NCBI GenBank assembly: GCA_021160865.1
Contig: JAGHBS010000015.1
Location: 1-8,295, forward strand
Length of the DNA: 8,295 nucleotides
From: Planctomycetota bacterium
GTDB taxonomy: Bacteria > Planctomycetota > Phycisphaerae > SM23-33
Direction: 5' to 3'
The position numbers were made by a program, and so were the translations under genes. The notes under the pieces were generated by a model. It had not been told where the DNA came from, ran no database searches, and saw nothing but the letters and a program-made list of their open reading frames with translations. This document shows, one piece after another, positions 5,542 to 8,295 of the stretch; position 1 is the first letter of the stretch; each line of letters begins with the position of its first letter.

Positions 5542-6750
5542 ATGATAGTTTTTGTTGTAAATTGTGGTAGTAGTTCAATTAAGTACCAGTTGTTCGATAT
5601 GACTGATGAGTCGGTCTTGGCAAGGGGGCTTCTGGAACGTGTCGGTCAATCAGGCTCGGTTTTGCATCATAGAAGCAACGAGACAACCCATGAGATTGAA
5701 GTTGACGCACCCAATCATACAGTTGGTTTGAAGATTATTCTTGATACCCTGGTTGATCCGAAGATCGGCGTGCTTAAAAACATCGAAGAGATAGAAGGTG
5801 TCGGCCATCGGGTGGTTCACGGTGGCGAGCAGATTCGCGAAAGTACCCTAATTGATGAAAATGTTATAAAGGTGATAAAGGATAATGCTTCGTTGGCTCC
5901 GCTTCACAATCCACCCAACCTTGCCGGTATTGAGGCAGCGATGTCTGCTTTATCGAACGTCCCGCAAGTAGCAGTATTTGACACTGCCTTTTTAGCCACC
6001 TTACCACCTCGCGCTTATCGATATGCAGTTCCTCGCCAATGGTATGAAAAGTATCGTGTTCGTCGGTATGGTTTTCATGGCACCAGTCATCGGTACGTTA
6101 CGCTTCGAGCGGCTGAGATACTTGGCAAGAGCGTCGAAGAGGTCAATTTGATAACCGCTCATCTGGGCAACGGCTGTTCAATGACGGCAGTGGCAGGGGG
6201 AAAGGCAATCGATCACTCGATGGGGCTTACTCCCCTTGAAGGACTGGTTATGGGTACTCGCTCGGGAGACATCGACCCGGCAGTAATATTTTACATGGCA
6301 AGGACTGCGGGGATGTCGCTTGACGAGATTGATACAACCTTGAACAAGAAGTCCGGCCTCTTGGGCTTATCGGGTGTGAGTAATGATATGCGCGATTGCG
6401 TCGAGGCTGCTAAAAAGGGTAATACTGATGCTGCCCTTGCGATGGAGGTGTTTTCTTATCGTGTTGCTAAATATATCGGAGCCTATTTTGCAATTTTGCC
6501 CGGATGCGATGCAATCATAATGACTGGCGGGATAGGTGAAAATTCGCTACCTATTCGTTTGAGGATTTGTCAGCTTCTTAGCAATATAGGCGTGATTCCC
6601 GATGAGAAGCGCAATGAAGAGGCTATCAGGAAGGTCGGCTTGATAACGGCTGATGACTCGAAGATTCCCGTCTGGATAATTCCGACTAATGAGGAATTGA
6701 TGATTGCCCGTGATACTCGCGACGTGGTCAAGCAAATGGCAGTAAAATAA
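5542..6750 (+). CDS. ackA: Acetate kinase
   Basis: Acetate kinase interconverts acetate plus ATP with acetyl phosphate plus ADP in the cytoplasm. With phosphotransacetylase it makes ATP from acetyl-CoA or activates acetate. The 402 residues equal the usual length. Active-site residues known from the Methanosarcina enzyme are all visible: N7 and S10/S12 in VVNCGSSSIK, R90 in GHRVVHGG, H122 in HNPPN, D147 in VFDTAF, F178 and H179 in YGFHGTSHR, H207 in HLGNG, R240 in GTRSGDIDP, the nucleotide loop MTGGIGENS, and E384 in PTNEELMIARDT. The ATG at 5542 has GGAG seven bases upstream; a GTG at 5467 would add 25 unrelated residues. No pta gene is in view, so the partner must lie elsewhere. The LysM gene follows after 86 bases without a clear terminator. 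The assignment is very secure. Confidence 0.97.
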   Translation: MIVFVVNCGSSSIKYQLFDMTDESVLARGLLERVGQSGSVLHHRSNETTHEIEVDAPNHTVGLKIILDTLVDPKIGVLKNIEEIEGVGHRVVHGGEQIRESTLIDENVIKVIKDNASLAPLHNPPNLAGIEAAMSALSNVPQVAVFDTAFLATLPPRAYRYAVPRQWYEKYRVRRYGFHGTSHRYVTLRAAEILGKSVEEVNLITAHLGNGCSMTAVAGGKAIDHSMGLTPLEGLVMGTRSGDIDPAVIFYMARTAGMSLDEIDTTLNKKSGLLGLSGVSNDMRDCVEAAKKGNTDAALAMEVFSYRVAKYIGAYFAILPGCDAIIMTGGIGENSLPIRLRICQLLSNIGVIPDEKRNEEAIRKVGLITADDSKIPVWIIPTNEELMIARDTRDVVKQMAVK

Positions 6751-6753
6751 GTT

Positions 6754-6782
6754 TTGCTTGACGGCACTATCGATGATACAAT
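6754..6782 (+). promoter_or_regulatory. Candidate extended -10 promoter for the LysM gene
   Basis: TGATACAAT (6774-6782) is an extended -10 with TACAAT matching five of six. A poor -35-like TTGCTT (6754-6759) lies 17 bases upstream. The stronger TTGACG (6758-6763), another GCTTGACG copy, is only 13 bases away, too close for a normal sigma-70 promoter. Transcription would start about 50 bases before the ATG at 6837; read-through from ackA is the alternative. Confidence 0.3.
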
Positions 6783-6836
6783 CAGCTTAGCGGGTCAATT
6801 GGTAGCATCTCAGGAATCGCTGAAGGAGTGTATATT

Positions 6837-7634
6837 ATGCGTAAAGAAGCCAAACTTGCTGTGGCGATAGTGGTGGGCGTCTTTGTCATCATTCTTCTCT
6901 GGTGGGGCTTGACCAAGAAGAGCAAGAAGAGTACAACTGCTCCGCCGAATGAAACCACCACCGTCAACAAAACTACGGATGAAACCAATATCGTCGAGGT
7001 TGAGCCCACCGAACCCAGCCAGCCAACTCCAACGACACCTTATTCTGAGAAGTCAGAACCCCCTTTGGTTCAGCCTGTTTATCAGCCTACTACTCAGCCG
7101 TCCGGCGAGGCAGTGGTTGTACCGGCAGAACCTTCTGCTGCCGAAGTTCCAGGCGATAAAGAGACTCATCCAAGTACTCCTACTGAGCCCAAGCCTGCTG
7201 AGACGCCCAGTATAATCGTATCAGCCCAGCCTACTGCTACCATCGAACCGACTCCAAGCCCGACAGAGACGTTGACAGAAACCATTAAACCCAAGGAAGG
7301 TACTACAGCTATCGATCCCATCACGGGAAAACGCTATTATATCGTCAAGAAGGGAGATACAGGTGGGTTCTGGGGTATCTCGAAGAGCATCTATGGTACG
7401 GGCAGGTATATGAAGGCGATTCAGCAAGCAAATCCTAAACTCGATCCGAGAAAATTGAGACCCGGGCAGAAGGTATGGCTTCCTTCTGAGGAAATCTTAT
7501 CTTTATATAAGCCGCGACGAACCATTCCCAGACCCTCAAGTAAAACTGCTGGCAAGACTACAAGGAAGATAACAGCAGTACGTACCGGCGCACCAGTCAG
7601 TACCGTTATGCCTGATGGACGAGTCTTTGACTGA
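6837..7634 (+). CDS. Membrane-anchored LysM-domain protein with Pro/Thr-rich linker
   Basis: The 265-residue protein has a short basic N-terminus, one membrane segment at about 7-24 (LAVAIVVGVFVIILLWWGL), a disordered linker rich in Pro, Thr, Glu and Ser (about 30-160), one LysM domain (167-216) and a basic tail. LysM domains bind peptidoglycan or chitin-like glycans, so the protein probably tethers the inner membrane to the wall or spaces a wall-binding head into the periplasm. No catalytic domain is seen. The LysM opens RYYIVKKGDT and ends LDPRKLRPGQKVWLPS, both typical, but has two extra residues in GDTGGFWGISKSIYG. The ATG at 6837 has AAGGAG eight bases upstream; a GTG at 6828 overlaps that site and is rejected. 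It follows ackA by 86 bases, and its last 29 bases overlap the opposing glycosyltransferase gene. The anchor and LysM are firm; the cellular role is inference. Confidence 0.85.
   Translation: MRKEAKLAVAIVVGVFVIILLWWGLTKKSKKSTTAPPNETTTVNKTTDETNIVEVEPTEPSQPTPTTPYSEKSEPPLVQPVYQPTTQPSGEAVVVPAEPSAAEVPGDKETHPSTPTEPKPAETPSIIVSAQPTATIEPTPSPTETLTETIKPKEGTTAIDPITGKRYYIVKKGDTGGFWGISKSIYGTGRYMKAIQQANPKLDPRKLRPGQKVWLPSEEILSLYKPRRTIPRPSSKTAGKTTRKITAVRTGAPVSTVMPDGRVFD
7606..7634. other. Tail-to-tail overlap of the LysM and glycosyltransferase genes
   Basis: The plus-strand LysM gene stops at 7634 and the minus-strand glycosyltransferase gene stops at 7606, so 29 bases encode the C-termini of both. No intergenic terminator can exist here, and each transcript must run into the coding region of the other. 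Confidence 0.8.
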
Positions 7635-8295
7635 CAATGTTAGCCGATTTTTCTGAAGATGCGTACGAGAGCATTTCGATGATGGTTGAGGCGATGGTTT
7701 CGGTAGCTGGTTTGTAAAGTTTCCGTGCACGCTGACGCATAATTTGGATGAGATTGTTTGATTCGAGCAGAGTTTTGACTTTTGCAATTACCTGATTTGT
7801 TGTGGGAGCGATAACGGCAATACCTTCCCGTGCAAGCAGCTCGGCATTGGCGGCTTCCTGACCGGGGACAGGCTTGGTAAGTATCATCGGAACACGCCGG
7901 GCAATACATTCGGAAGTAATAAGCCCACCTGCCTTGGTGATGACAACCTTGGCTACCCCGACTAATTCATTTAGCCGATCAGTAAATGATATGAGTGTCA
8001 TCCTTTTGGATACCTGCTGCCAGTGAGCCAATCTTGCCATTAGCCGCTTGTTCGCACCGGTCAAGACAATTAGATGTGCGTTGCTCGTTGCCAATATCCT
8101 GCGAGCGATTTGTTCAATCGGGCCGACAGTGAAGTGTGCCCCACCGGTGAGGACTACGATGGGACGATCTGATGGTAAGTCCCAGTCACGAAGCGTCTTT
8201 TCCCTATCAAGTGGAGCAGTCCATTTCCTATGGACGGGTATTCCGCTGATAATGATGCGCTTTGGTTCAATTCCCCACATGAGACATTCGTCACG
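7606..8295 (-). CDS. Glycosyltransferase, MGDG synthase / UgtP / MurG-like (GT28), C-terminal part
   Basis: The visible 229 residues form the nucleotide-sugar-binding C-terminal half of a GT-B fold enzyme. RIIISGIPV near the right edge is the usual end of the N-terminal domain. IVVLTGGAHFTVGP resembles the glycine-rich loop that opens the C-terminal domain. KAGGLITSECIARRVPMILT followed by KPVPGQEAANAELL matches the donor-binding motif of diacylglycerol glucosyl- and galactosyltransferases (family form KxGGLTTSEALA then PIPGQEEENA). This favours a glycolipid enzyme over MurG, though the acceptor cannot be read from this half. The frame is open to the window edge with RDECL before the first visible ATG at 8280, so that ATG is internal and the true start lies outside. 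The TAA at 7606 lies inside the end of the LysM gene. No membrane segment is seen, as expected for a peripheral enzyme. Confidence 0.85.
   Translation of the reverse strand, partial: RDECLMWGIEPKRIIISGIPVHRKWTAPLDREKTLRDWDLPSDRPIVVLTGGAHFTVGPIEQIARRILATSNAHLIVLTGANKRLMARLAHWQQVSKRMTLISFTDRLNELVGVAKVVITKAGGLITSECIARRVPMILTKPVPGQEAANAELLAREGIAVIAPTTNQVIAKVKTLLESNNLIQIMRQRARKLYKPATETIASTIIEMLSYASSEKSANIVSQRLVHQA

Noticed and set aside
5324..5578. 84-residue open frame on the minus strand across the divergent spacer
   Set aside because: It runs into the start of ackA, has no ribosome-binding site of note and no recognisable domain, and covers both promoter candidates.
6927..7320. Pro/Thr-rich stretch as a tandem repeat array
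   Set aside because: The composition is biased, but no fixed repeat unit recurs; it reads as a disordered linker.

Overview
This window reads as an ordinary chromosomal segment of a Gram-negative-type bacterium with moderate GC. It carries ten protein-coding genes, two of them cut by the window edges. I see no mobile element, CRISPR array, tRNA or rRNA. The gene set suggests the Planctomycetota or a related PVC lineage: a stand-alone DUF2344 protein beside RNase E/G, a permease-free EIIA/HPr/EI set beside a short ribosome hibernation factor, and a membrane-anchored LysM protein. This placement is an inference from gene content and has not been tested against any database.

Layout. From about 5374 leftwards, the minus strand holds one long co-oriented block: DUF502 membrane protein, hpf, EIIA (ptsN-like), HPr (ptsH), enzyme I (ptsI), DUF2344 and RNase E/G (cut by the left edge). 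Gaps are 18 to 152 bases. An extended -10 promoter candidate lies in front of the EIIA gene (4004-4031), and a weaker one lies in front of DUF2344 (1181-1211). A 302-base divergent control region (5240-5541) separates this block from the plus-strand genes ackA (acetate kinase) and a LysM-domain protein. At the right edge, the C-terminal half of an MGDG-synthase/UgtP-like glycosyltransferase runs on the minus strand and overlaps the LysM gene tail to tail by 29 bases.

How the genes may work together. EI, HPr and EIIA make a complete phosphorelay with all three phospho-histidines present. No EIIB or EIIC permease is visible, so a regulatory PTS is more likely than sugar uptake. HPr also keeps the serine used by HPr kinase. 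The same block carries a ribosome hibernation factor and the start of an RNase E/G, so carbon/energy sensing, translation arrest and RNA decay are physically linked. Acetate kinase adds an acetyl-phosphate/ATP step on the divergent side.

Several starts are best set by Shine-Dalgarno position and family alignment. HPr probably begins at a TTG at 3346, because the upstream ATG lies inside the Shine-Dalgarno sequence. hpf begins at 4397, ackA at 5542 and the LysM gene at 6837. I found no clearly new biological system. The most interesting points are the regulatory PTS/hibernation/RNA-decay cluster, the HPr start, the paired GCTTGACG elements between the divergent genes, and a LysM with a two-residue insertion.
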